From: Luidia sarsii
Taxonomy: Eukaryota > Echinodermata > Asteroidea > Paxillosida > Luidiidae
Direction of reading: 5' to 3'
Assembly (NCBI GenBank): GCA_949987565.1
Contig: OX465104.1
Span: 1,045,063-1,109,062, forward strand
Length of the DNA stretch: 64,000 nucleotides
Shown: positions 13,601 to 26,900 of the stretch, in pieces
Position numbering within the stretch: the stretch's first letter is position 1
Layout: every line of letters begins with the position of its first letter
Notes under the pieces: generated by a model
What the model saw: only the letters and a program-made list of their open reading frames with translations
The model's database searches: none
What the model was told of the DNA's origin: nothing
Position numbers and translations under genes: made by a program

Positions 13601-16600
13601 TCCTCCTCATCTTTCTCGTACTCGTACTCAACCACATAGGCCCTAACATGATGTTTGCGTCGAGGAGAGTGTAATTCAATGAGGGTTTGCCATACTCGAC
13701 GTAATCATGTGTGATAAGTGCTTTGCACGATTGTCTGCATGCTCACACTTCTCACCCTCCTCGTCTGTCCGAACCTTGTCATCCTCCCCGTCCTCCTCAT
13801 CTCCCTCAACCTCTTCACCCTCCTCAATATCCTGAGCCTCACCATCACCATTACCACTACCGCATCCACCGCCATCACAACCACCGCCATCACCATCACC
13901 TACCAGTGTACAGCCCATCACCAACACAACCGCCATCACATCATCATTGCAATCATCACCGTCATCATATCATCACCATCCCTATTATAGCTTTCACAAC
14001 TTTGAAATCCGAAACAAATGACTCTCGCTTGATTATATGCAGAAAATGGTGTCACCGCAAGCATTTCCCGTTGTGAATTCACAAGGCAAACCTCCATAAT
14101 TCTTATCTGGAGATGTTGTCTCTTCTCCGACCCACACACATCAAGTCTTCTACATCTTTAATGCCATCCTCCATATTGACCATGCGTCAGGTTCCTTGAG
14201 ATGACATTATTGGGAGCACGCTAGACGTTATTTCTTCAGCTTCCGCTAATATGCTCTAATGCTATTGTGAATGTGTCACCGATGTTTAATTTGATACTGA
14301 CCGGAACGTCGAGTTATCACTCAGGTTCTTTTCAGAACCATATCTCTTCTTTAAGAGACTTTATACATGGTGTCACCGCAAACCCTCCTATAGAGTTATC
14401 ACTCAGGTTCTTTTCAGAACCACACCTCTTCGTTAAGAGACTTTATACATGGTGTCACCGCAAACCCTCCTATAGAGTTATCACTCAGGTTCTTTTCAGA
14501 ACCACATCTCTTCTTTAAGAGACTTTATACATGGTATCACCGCAAACCCTCCTATAGAGTTATCACTCAGGTTCTTTTCAGAACCACACCTCTTCTTTAA
14601 GAGACTTTATACATGGTGTCACCGCAAACCCTCCTATAGAGTTATCGCTCAGGTTCTTTTCAGAACCACACCTCTTCTTTAAGAGACTTTATACATGGTA
14701 TCACCGCAAACCCTCCTATAGAGTTATCACTCAGGTTCTTTTCAGAACCACACCTCTTCTTTAAGAGACCTTATACATGGTGTCACCGCAAACCCTCCTA
14801 TAGAGTTATCACTCAGGTTCTTTTCAGAACCATATCTCTTCTTTAAAGGCCCTATACAACACTGGTAAATGTCAAACGATTGCCACAGTTTGTGTGTTAA
14901 ACTATAAAACATTCCAAAAAAGCAAAACTGAGAAGGTTTCAGCTCAAATGTTAATCTGAGAAAGTAGAAAATGAAAACAAAACCGTCAGGGTTTACGCAC
15001 CGGTCTGTAGTGTAAGAAATATTTTATTATTCGCGAGTGATAAATCATTTGTCGATATTTGAGTGAAGATTTCTCGAAAAGTACAGCATCCCAGACCGTA
15101 AGATTTCAACATGAGGATTCTGTCATGACCATCTACAAACTGTGTAAATTAGAAGGAAATCTGTGGACATCGATGTTTCCCGATCTTCCCAATTTGTATA
15201 GAGCCTTATACCTTATATCTCATGCCTTATTGAGACCCTATACATGGTGTCACCGCAAAACTTCCTACATTGTTTCACCAACCACGCAAATCCTTAAGTC
15301 GTAAATCTTATTCAATGTAATCCGTTTGATGTAATCTGCAACTCAGGGACTCAGGGAGCTGTCCCTGCCCATTTCTCCTCGCAATTTAACAGCAATAAAC
15401 CTGACAGAAGAGACCGTACAGAAGGCCAATCCCTGTCTCCCTCCAATGGCTAGTGTCTCACAAACCTATAAACAAATTATCATCTGGAGTTACCGGCTCT
15501 CCTCTCAGCTACGCTCCTTCTCGATAGAATACACACGTTATCACCGTGTGCATTTGTGACCCGGCACAGCGACATGAAGAATATCCTACCAAAACACTCT
15601 TCGAGTAAACAACGCCTGAAGGCAAATAATCTTTTTTTTTGTATTTTCAGAAAGTTAATGTATTGAAGGATATTATGTTCAAAGGATTTTTTTTCGAAAT
15701 CCGTCTCTAAATGTTGAAAAAACGAGGATTTCGGGGGAGTGTTTGTGTACTGTTTTCATGAAAATGTAAAGTTCCTACCTTTTTGAATGGCCGCTTTCGA
15801 GGAGTTTGAATGGTGCTGCTATATTGTGTCTGGTACCAAACGTACAAGTCCCCTTGTACTATTTACAAAAAAGTTCACACGGAAATAATTTTGATATCAT
15901 TGGAAAGCTTATGGTATACTCTTTAACATCATTAGAAAAATTCAAAATCTCAATAGTGGGGGTTATTCCTCAATATGCTGTGCCGGGTCACATTTGACTA
16001 ATTCCCGATTGTTTTCCGCTGCAATTCTTAGTATTGTGTACCTACAATGCTTTGCTATTGTTTTTGCCGAAAGTATGACCATCACTGTTATTTTTTTCAT
16101 TCAATCTCCAACCTGTTTCTGTGAAAGAATATAGGGGCCTATGGGGAACCCATTGGATATTTATAAGATGAACAGCGTGTAACCTTCATTTTATCTATAT
16201 TGTGCAATGCTTGTTTATAGTATTCTTGTTTTTAACTTGTTTGTTTCTTTCTTTTTCGTTGTGTGGTAATATCGAATCAAATCCAATCAAATCAAAGCAA
16301 GACCATTCTCTATTCCAAGCCTCAACACATGTCCGATTGGCATTGGATTCGATAATGACGATAATGTAATTTCTTAGCTATGCGGCCCATAGCGAATCTG
16401 GCTACATATGCCTGGGGAGAATTCGGTGTGATTAAAATCTTTCATTCGATTTACTTCCAATTCGTTTCAGTGAGTCGAATTGTGGGATCCTTTCTTTCAG
16501 TGAAGAACCTGCAGTCTTCAGCTCGTAATACGATCCCCTCCATGCATGCACGATTTAACGGTAGAATCAGACCGCACAAGGTTTAAAAAAAAAATCGATA

Positions 16601-19600
16601 CACTGCAAAGCAACTGTTAGCGAAGGATGACATGCAAGCACCAAGGCCAATATAACGGCGCTATTTCCTGTTCAAGCTTAATCATAATAACTAATGAAAC
16701 ACATGTAAATATAGCTATTTTCTATAGGTCTATTTTGGGAGTTTAATTATGTCGTTTCCTCCGCGTTTTCCGCCGAATCTTATATGAACGTGAGCTCGAA
16801 TTCAATTCATAACGATGGTATATGTTTCGGCATTTGATCTGTCTGTCAGCACATCCCTTCCGGGACCAAATAAAATAGGCAGGCCATATTCAATCGGCAA
16901 CGGCATTCTTCCCGCAAACGCTATTCTGCCGGTCCCTTAATCTGATTGGCCGATTGTCATTACATCATGTTTATGCATATCGATGTATGCATGAAGTACA
17001 TGTAAATATAAAAACACTGAAGTAAATACAACAAAACCGTTGCAAACTGCTCACTGACTAAAATTACCCTTTGGTGCCGTATACAAAAATGTTGCAAACT
17101 GCTCACTGAATCTCAAAAGTTAGACGGCCTCGCGTTTCGCTCCTAGCAGCACCTTTCTTAAAGGCAAAGGCAAAGGCAAAGGCTTTGCCTTTGAGAAAGG
17201 TGCTGCTAGGATCGAAACGCCAGGCCCTCTAACTTTTGAGATTCAGTGAGCAGTTTGCAACATTTTTGTATACGGCACCAAAGGGAAATGCGACGGACAG
17301 TAGGCCTACGGCAGCGTGTTATCGCGAACGCTCAGCGCAGGCAAATTATTAACATATATATTGCGGGCTGAGAAGGCAGCGTTGCCAACAATAATTATGC
17401 GAACGTCGTGGACGCGTGGTGCTTGCGCGTGAAGATCATAACTGTAATCGTAATAGTAAGCGGTTTTGCGAGGCGTTCCCTGCAGCACACCAATGCTGCG
17501 ACAGCAGTAATTAGTGCGTAATAAAACGCGAGCCGAGCCTTTGATCAAATCGTCTGCTATACGCTGACACGGAAAAAGAAAAGACCGGATCATTGCACGA
17601 GGGAATCATACACTGTAATTGAGACACGCTCGTTAGATTGAGTATCGACGTTAATACTGACGCTGCCATCTTTGTGTGGAGTGTATAGCCGCGCAGGTCA
17701 AAGTTCAATTTCCATGCAGCGGTGCTTGTGGGAGTTACGTGGGAAGCGTGTGTGGGTGCGTGTGTTTTCCATCGGAGAAAGAAAATTGAATCAGTTGACA
17801 TTTTCTGTGACTGGGAAGATGCTATCTGTCAGGACGAGCAAGCTGTGGGTGGACTGGATGAGAGGGCGTACGTGCCACGGCATTCAATGATGCCGAGGTC
17901 GAGCTCAATCTTGTAGTGGGCGGACTACAATCTCACGGCAGACACCGAGGGACTTTCTGTCTGTGTCTCGATATCCCTATCTCGTTCAGTTTCTGTTTCA
18001 CTCTCCCTCTCTCTTTCAGTATCTCTCTATCTCTCTTTCTGTCTCTCTCTATCTCTCTTTCTGTCTCTCTCTCTCCCTCCGTCTCTCCCTTTACGGGTCT
18101 GTCGGTGTCTCTCTCCCTGCCTCTCCCTGTTTCTCTCTTGCTCTGTAACTGTCTCTCCCTGTATCTCTCTGTTTCTCGTGTTTTCTCTTTATCTCCCTGT
18201 CTCTTTCTCCTATCTCCCTGTCTCTTTCTCACTCTCCTCTCTGCCTGACTCTTTCTCTCTCCTTTTCTCTCTTCATGTCTCTCCATTTCCTTTCTTTGTC
18301 TGTCTGTATGTTTTTGCATAATTATCTCTACGTCTCTCTGCCTCTTTCTTATCCAATCTGGCTGTCTGTACTGTCCCTATGTCTCTCGGCATACCATGTC
18401 TCCATCTGCCCCGTCCCTCTGTCTCTCTCTATTTACCGGTCTCTCGGTCTCTCGATTTCCAGTCGTAATCGTTTCAAATTTCCTGAATTAAAGCCCGGAA
18501 TTATTCAACCTTCTAAAAAAAAAAACCCTACCGTACGGTGCCATAAATAATCCTGAACAGCAATAAAACAAAATTGCTAATCAAATGAGGAACTTCGTGG
18601 GAGAATAATACGACAGTGTGTCGTTTTTTTCCCCTCCCAGAACCGCAGAAGGGATTCGTACGCGTGAAAATGTGTCCGCCCTACGTCAGGCGTTGCTACG
18701 GCAATCTTCACAAGAAGTCCAAAAATAATGGCCAAATTGGACGTACATTGGGGGAACATTGAACATTGATAGTGTGCTTGGGAGCGTGCTAGTTGATGAG
18801 ATGACGGGCCGTGTTTGACATTGCCAGAGGACACACGCGAAAATAGAGAGAGTTTCTTAGATTTACGGAGGCCGACCCCACAGGGGGATTATGGGAAGGG
18901 GGGGGGGGGTAATTACCCATTTGTGTAGCCTCAAGCGGCCACCGTACATTACAGACCAAGTCGTCGCTCGTATGAGGGGATGAACAAACTATAGGGAAAT
19001 GAATGCCGTAGTGCGTGTATGGCGCCTTGTAATAACAGTTTATAAATTATAGGTGAAGTGTGGTTGGAGTAAAGGATATGGTTGTCAGTTCCAGTGAAAA
19101 GGACCGGAAGGTGCGGCACACTAATCCAAGATGGCTCCACCGAGCTGATTATCATAAAGACGTGTCGACACACAATCTTTTTTTTTAATAAGGGGTCTTT
19201 GGAGGCCAATAAACTGATACATTGTAGGATAAGTGAAGCTTGAGTCAACCTGGGGGTTCACTCTTCAATTTCACTCTTCAATGTGGCCCTATTTGGCTGT
19301 AGAAGTGGAGGGGTCCATCCCAAAATCCTTGCAGAAATACGCCTTGGACGGCTACACATTTTGGGGGTGTTTTTTTCCGGGGGCAATTAGCAAAAATCTA
19401 AACGGTTAAGGACATCAAAAGTTAAAAGAAAATGAGAGATGAAGGTCCAATCTACAATTTGGAGGATAGTTACAAGACCTGAGAAACTTTTGGATGTGGA
19501 ATACTTGACTTTGAAAGTGAGCCTTTTGTACAGTGTTCAATGGGAGCTCGATTCAGTGTTCTGCACTCTTCTGATAATCAGATTGCGCCCTCTGTAGGCG

Positions 19601-20967
19601 AGTCTGAAGCAGTCGATGCGCCCAGCTCGAAACGCACCCACACGCATGCGCACAACTGGGCATAATCATAATAATTATGGTCATAATTATAATGATATCC
19701 CCACAACCCCGTGCATTCATCTCACGAAATTATAAAAAATACACGGGCGTGGTTTCAATAAAACAAAGACATGTCGCTTCTGCCCGGACACAAGTTGAAC
19801 AAATAAAGCTATTACAATTTATGGTCATTTTGAAGATAATAGCCCCGGCACTTAAATTCTATTGATTGCCGTTGCATTTGCTGATGGTATTCTGAAGGTT
19901 GGGGCAGTGTTGGGAGTTAATAACTCGCATGACTTACTCTGTCATATTATGATGGCAATTTGGGCGCCCCCACCCCGGCAAAGACTAGCTGACTATCTGG
20001 AAAGCCCACCATCTAAGGGCTGGATAGCTCAGATGGTAAGAACACTGGTGTGCCAAAGACTAGTTGACTATTAGGGAAGGCCACCATCTAAGGGCTGGAT
20101 AGCTCAGATGGTAAGAGCACTGGTGTGCCAAAGACTAGCTGACTATTAGGGAAGGCCACCATCTAAGGGCTGGATAGCTCAGATGGTAAGAGCACTGGTG
20201 TGCCAAAGACTAGCTGACTATCTGGGAAGGCTACCGTCTAAGGGCTGGATAGCTCAGATGGTAAGAGCGCCGGTACGCAATAGTAGAAGTCTCAGTCCAG
20301 TCATTATTTTCTTTGCCATTTTTATTTTCAAAATTCTTCAAAAGTTTCCAACAGTAGCAAGTGCAGCAACATTGGCAACAGCAGCAGAAATACCAAGCAC
20401 GGTGCTAATAACAGCAGCAACAGCAGCAACAGCAGCAACAATAACATCACAACACGGTACTGACCACAGCGGTAACAACAGCAGTAACAACAGCAAAGAC
20501 ACTAACCACAGTGGTAGCATCAACAACAGCAACAGCAACAACAGCAACAACTGCAACAACAACAGCAACAACAACAGCAGCAACAGCAACAACAAGAACA
20601 GCAACAACAGCAACAACAACATAAACAACAGCAACAACAGCAACAGCAACAACAACAACAACAGCAACAACAGCAACAACAGCAATAACAACAACAGCAG
20701 CAACAGCAACAACAAGAACATCAACAACAGCAACAACACCACCAACAACAGCAGCAGCAACAGCAACAACAGCAATAACAACAACAGCAGCAACAGCAAC
20801 AACAAGAACATCAACAACAGCAACAACACCACCAACAACAGCAGCAGCAACAGCAACAACACCACCAACAACAACAACAGCAACAACAGCAACAACAGCA
20901 ACAACAACAGCAGCAACAGCAACAACAAGAACAGCAACAACAGCAACAACACCACCAACAACAGCAA

Positions 20968-20999
<32 letters not shown>

Positions 21000-23900
21000 A
21001 CAACAGCAACAACAACAGCAGCAGCAACAACAGCAACAACAACAACAACAACAGCAACAACAGCAACAGCAACAACAGCAACAACAACAGCAGCAGCAAC
21101 AGCAACAACAGCAACAACAGCAAAGATACCAACCACAGTGGTATCATCAGAGCAACAACAGCAGCAAATATATCGACCACACTGGTAACAACACCACCAA
21201 CAACTGCAAAGGCAACAGCCACAGTAGTAGCATCAGAAACAACAGCAGCAGCACAGACACCAAACAGTAACATCAACAGCAACCTCACCAACCACGACGA
21301 CAACAACATCAACCGAAAACCCCCAACATTTTCCAGTGTCTTGGCGGGAAGCGAGTGAATGCCGGCAGCGCTCTCCTCCCCACCTCGGCCTGCCGTCTAC
21401 AGTCATGTCTGTCAGCTCCTCCACAGTCCGACCGGAATCCAGGAACGCATCGGTCAATGGACCGTTTACACCGGAGGCAAAACGTTATTTCTTCATAGAG
21501 ATGTATTCACGCATCACTGCCTTCATCGAATTCGCCGACCAGGGGGTCCAAATTTCACTCAATCATTTTTTTTATGAACAGAGCGTTCCTTGATTAACAT
21601 CAGCGTTGATGCATACTCTATTTGTGTTTTCTCTCTCTCTACTGTTTGGATAAGGGGTCGTTCATTTGAGACACGTCAGCCATCTTTGATCTTTGACCTT
21701 TCCCTCTGCATCCCCTTCCCCATGTCATTTCCTTCCCTTTGATCTCACCCTGGTCTGTCTACCAGCTTTCCTCCTTTGATCCCTTCCCTACTCCTTGCCC
21801 TTCCCTTTGATCTCACCCTGGTCTATCTACCAGCTTTCCTCCTTTGATCCCTTCTCTAATGCTTTTGCTTCTCTTTGATCTCATCCTGCATGGTCTGTCT
21901 GCCAGCTGTCCTCCTCTGATCCCTTCCCTACTGCTTGCCCTTCCCTTTGATATCACCCTGGTCTATCTACCAGCTTTCCTCCTTTGATCCCTTCTCTAAT
22001 GCTTTTGCTTCTCTTTGATCTCACCCTGGTATGTCTACCAGCTTTCCTCCTGTGATCCCTTCCTTACTGCCTGCCCTTCCCTTTGATCTTACCCTGGTCT
22101 GTCTACCAGCTTTCCTCCTGTGATCCATTCCCTACTGCTTGCCCTTTCCTTTATCTCACCCTGGTCTGTCTACAAGCTTTCCTCCTGTGATCCCTTCCCT
22201 ACTGCTTGCCCTTCCCTTTGATCTCACCCTGGTCTGTCTACCAGCTTTCCTCCTTTGATCCCTTCCCTACTGCTTGCCCTTCCCTTTGATCTCACCCTGG
22301 TCTGTCTACAAGCTTTCCTCCTGTAATCCCTTCCCTACTGCTTGCCCTTCCCTTTGATCTCACCCTGGTCTGTCTGCCAGCTTTCCTCCTTTGATCCCTT
22401 CCCTACTGCTTGCCCTTCCCTTTGATCTTACCCTGGTCTGTCTACCAGCTTTCCTCCTTTGATCCCTTCCCTACTGCTTGCCCTTCCCTTTGATCTCACC
22501 CTGGTCTGTCTGCCAGCTTTCCTCCTTTGATCCCTTCCCTACTGCTTGCCCTTCCCTTTGATCTCACCCTGGTCTGTCTGCCAGCTTTCCTCCTTTGATC
22601 CCTTCCCTACTGCTTGCCCTTCCCTTTGATCTCACCCTGGTCTGTCTACAAGCTTTCCTCCTGTAATCCCTTCCCTACTGCTTGCCCTTCCCTTTGATCT
22701 CACCCTGGTCTGTCTACCAGCTTTCCTCCTTTGATCCCTTCCCTACTGCTTGCCCTTCCCTTTGATCTCACCCTGGTCTGTCTACAAGCTTTCCTCCTGT
22801 AATCCCTTCCCTACTGCTTGCCCTTCCCTTTGATCTCACCCTGGTCTGTCTGCCAGCTTTCCTCCTTTGATCCCTTCCCTACTGCAGGGTTCCACACTAG
22901 CAATGTTTTTTACTTGCCCTTCGGGCAAGTGAATTTATTATTTTTCATATTTTTACTTGCCCGAATGGAAAATCTACTTGCCCGAAAATGAAAATAAAAG
23001 AAAACATTAAAAATCGAAGTTATCAATTTAATCCTAAATCACTTAAGCCTTTCAATAACATTATGAGTTTGCTAAAAGCTGTGATTTATTATAATTCTAA
23101 ATTTTCAAAACCCATAATCATTATCAGAGTTCTCCCCAGGATCTTGGAAAAAGTATGGGGCTTTTGGCTCAAAGTCCACTGCGCTTCACAGTAACAGTAT
23201 CTGTTAATAAGTGTAACCATTCATTCACGTTTTTCTTGTTGAGATCATACCGAAAATGAAAAACCAAACATCGACATAGACTCTGAATCCGTGCAAATAG
23301 AATACATAGTGGGTACAGATTTATGAGCTATGTAGCCAGCGCTCCAATTACCTCCGCCTGAATGTGGAACAGCACCCCAAAAAATCTAATGTCGGTTCCA
23401 CTGCACTGGTGATTAAGGCCCTTGATCAAGCAAAGTGATTCTACTGTGCAAGGGGAAGTGACAAACGGTAACCCTACGGTGAAGTAAATTCTAAAACCAA
23501 AAATGAAGTAGGCCTACAAGAAGTAAAACAAAGTAATATAGAATTGCACAGCCACAGTTGCTGTGCATGAGTGATCAATCGGGAAATTCAAAATAACTGT
23601 TAATAAGTTTAGGTTGTAACCATTCATTCACGGTTTTCTTGTGAAGATTTTCCTCTTCGTACCGAAAATGAAAATGAGGAGCAGCACTCCCAAAAAATAT
23701 AATGTTGATTATCAGTTCCCACGATATTGGTGATTATAAGGCCATTAGATTAATTAATACAAAAGGAAATAAAATTCGGGGTGTAAAGATCCGTATGTTA
23801 TTTGATTAGAAGAAATAAGGGTATTTTATGTTTGAAAAATTGTGTAAGATAAAGAAATTACTTCGTAGAAGTATGGCGTACGGAGGGAAAATAACCAACA

Positions 23901-26900
23901 TGATTCGGCGTGCAACAGCAGTTTTCTGGCCGTGCGCCACGGCCGACGTCACTGACAACAACACGGTCAAATGCGCGGAGCATCGTATAAACTTTAGGCC
24001 GACACTGAAAAAGATTCTCATGTACTGTACATGTACATGTACATGTACAGTTGTACACCAGTGACCACCCTGTAAAATTTTCGCGAGGAGGATAAGTTAC
24101 TTCCGTAGCACATTTTCCATAATTATTTCGTCTAAGTAATTTTCAAAATATGGATTTCACGGTACGATCGTAAAGGCTGGGGTTTCATGTCAACTCGGTC
24201 CGCGCGGAAAGCCTACATGTATCTCGTTACTTACAACCAAAACAGACCGTTGAGGAAGGAAGATCGGACCACGAAAAAAAAAGTACTCTACAACTGTTAC
24301 TGGTCCACCCTGCGTGTTTGGGCATTACCCAAAAAATAATGTACCCTACCATATCCAATCGTTAATTTATTTCCCTGTGCGTGAAAGAAAAACCAAGATT
24401 CAATTCAAATCTTTGTTCAAGTCTCGGAATACAAAATCGGGAACAGGATCGTGGTGCGAAGACTGGAAAGTCGCTGTTTACAACACACGTGCGGTATGCT
24501 TTCTCTATCCTCAATGGTACCCGGCGATCCTATTCCTATACGCATGAACGTATGTTTACCAGCGAACTGGACCAAAGCAGTGTGCAGTACGTGTGTTACA
24601 CAGTACACGTGTACATGTACATATGTAAATGTATTGCAAATGTACACTGTGTATGTGACTGTACATGTACATGTACATGTACATGTACAGTACATGTACA
24701 GTACATGTACATGTACATGTACTGTACATGTACATCGTGCGCACGGCCGCTATACACTGTAGCGGTGCGGGATACAATCTGTGCTCGCGTATCGCGTCCA
24801 CTCGTCAGCAGACGCAAAAAGCTCCGCTTTTTCGAAATAATAATCGTAATAATGCGAACAATATCTACATATAATTGGCTCGTTTTGGGCAAGGACTTTG
24901 ATTATTTCAATTATGTAACTATCAAAATTTTACTTGCCCGATCGGGCAAGTAAATTTTAACATCTGAACATTTTACTTGCTCGACGTGAAATTTTACTTG
25001 CCCCGGGCAAGCGGGCAACCGCTAATGTCGAACCCTGCCTACTGCTTGCCCTTCCCTTTGATCTTACCCTGGTCTGTCTACCAGCTTTCCTCCTTTGATC
25101 CCTTCCCTACTGCTTGCCCTTCCCTTTGATCTCACCCTGGTCTGTCTACCAGCTTTCCTCCTTTGATTCCTTCCCTACTGCTTGCCCTTCCCTTTGATCT
25201 CACCCTGGTCTGTCTACCAGCTTTCCTCCTGTGATCCATTTCCTACTGCTTGCCCTTCCCTTTGATCTCACCCTGGTCTGTCTACAAGCTTTCCTCCTTT
25301 GATCCCTGCCCTGCTGCTTGCCCTTCCCTTTGATCTCACCCTGGTCTGTCTACCAGCTTTCCTCCTTTGATCCCTTCCCTACTGCTTGCCCTTCCCTTTG
25401 ATCTCACCCTGGTCTGTCTACAAGCTTTCCTCCTTTGATCCCTGCCCTGCTGCTTGCCCTTCACTTTTGTGGCTCGGTTGAAGCTCAGTATTTCCCCTTT
25501 GCCCTTTATCTTCTGCATATTGATATTTCTGTTCCTCTGCCTCTCGTCGATTGAGACAACCCCTCCCCCAGGGGAGAGGGAGAAAAGAAAACACCACCAT
25601 CCCCAACCACAAGAGACAAAACAAAACACTCCAAATAAAAACGAAAACACAATCCCGGATCTTGTCGATATCGAGACCCATTGGCTGAGCCGATGAGCTC
25701 GATCAACGGGACCGGACCCGGCTCGAGAGACCAGGATGAGGGTCGCTCTCGTGGACTCGGGAAGCTGCGAGGATCCGGGTCACAGCTGACCCGCCCGCGG
25801 GGTCAATCAACGCGCGCAAAAACCAATCCTGGTCAATTAAATAAGACTTAAAGGGGAATGAAACCCAGAGAAAAAAATTGGGTTATCTGATTCGGTGTTA
25901 AAAACAACCTACAATTACATATGTGCTACTCAACTACGAGTTTCATAAAGAGGGAAAATCGTGGAATTCAGTGGTCAAATTTGCGTTCCCGCAACCCGCT
26001 ATGTTTTTTAAGGGACCACCAATCATTGCGGGGGGTGTGACATCATAACGGAAAACTCCCGCATGGGCCCAGACGGATGTACCCCTTACTATACTGCGTG
26101 CAGTTTGTATACACTCGCGAGCTGAACGATGGTGTGCTGCCAGGCTTTGGGATGTCAAAATGTCAGCGGGAAAAAGCTAGGGAAATCTTTCCATGCAGTT
26201 CCCAACAAGGACAAGAGACTTGAGTTGTTTAGGAAGTGAGCTGCGGCCATTAAAGATGAGCAATTTCTCAGCTTTTCCCCCGCTTTTTCCCTCTTCATGA
26301 AACTCGTAGGTGAGTAGCACATGTAGGTTGTTTTTAACATCCAATCAGATAGGCCGACATTTTTCTCTGGGTTTCATTCCCCTTTAAGGCTTTGCACGGA
26401 GGGTGAAACAATATAGGAGAGTTTGCGGTGACACCGTGTATATAAAGGTCTCTTAAAGAGGTATGGTTCTTAAATCAAGGATCATCCATCGAAATGAACA
26501 CTGTACAAAGTGCAATCGTCTGATCGTTCCCTTTGCTCGACGATGCGTGAACCCACCGAGGGCTGTCCAGGCAATTAGGCTGGTACCCTCGGACCATAGA
26601 TAATGTTGCCGTTCACCAGCGGGAAAAATGATGCGCATTGCAAAGTCTTTGCAAAGTTTAACACTTAAGTGCATGAAACAGCCGAAGGGGATATTTTGGT
26701 GTGGTGCATCATATACGAGCAAGAGGAGCCCCGTATTGATAGACCGACGACCGTTGCATGTTGCCACAGCTAACTGTTCAGCCCCCTCCAAAAAAAACCA
26801 CCCAAAATCAACGGGTATAACCTTGAGGTCGATGCATCGATCTCGAACTCAGACGCGGCCATTGCCTCGACGAATGAAGTCATTATTCCGCTACGAATTC

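Noticed and set aside
14311..14846. CRISPR-like array
   Set aside because: Units are uniform 82-bp tandem copies with no unique spacers, in animal DNA.
20183..21358. 391-codon Asn/Ser-rich plus-strand frame
   Set aside because: It starts in a SINE array and consists of a CAACAG microsatellite; every frame on both strands is open.
25660..25810. GC-rich stretch considered as CBX exon 4
   Set aside because: The phase fits, but there is no basic patch, a poor acceptor and no suitable donor; 10121-10175 fits far better.
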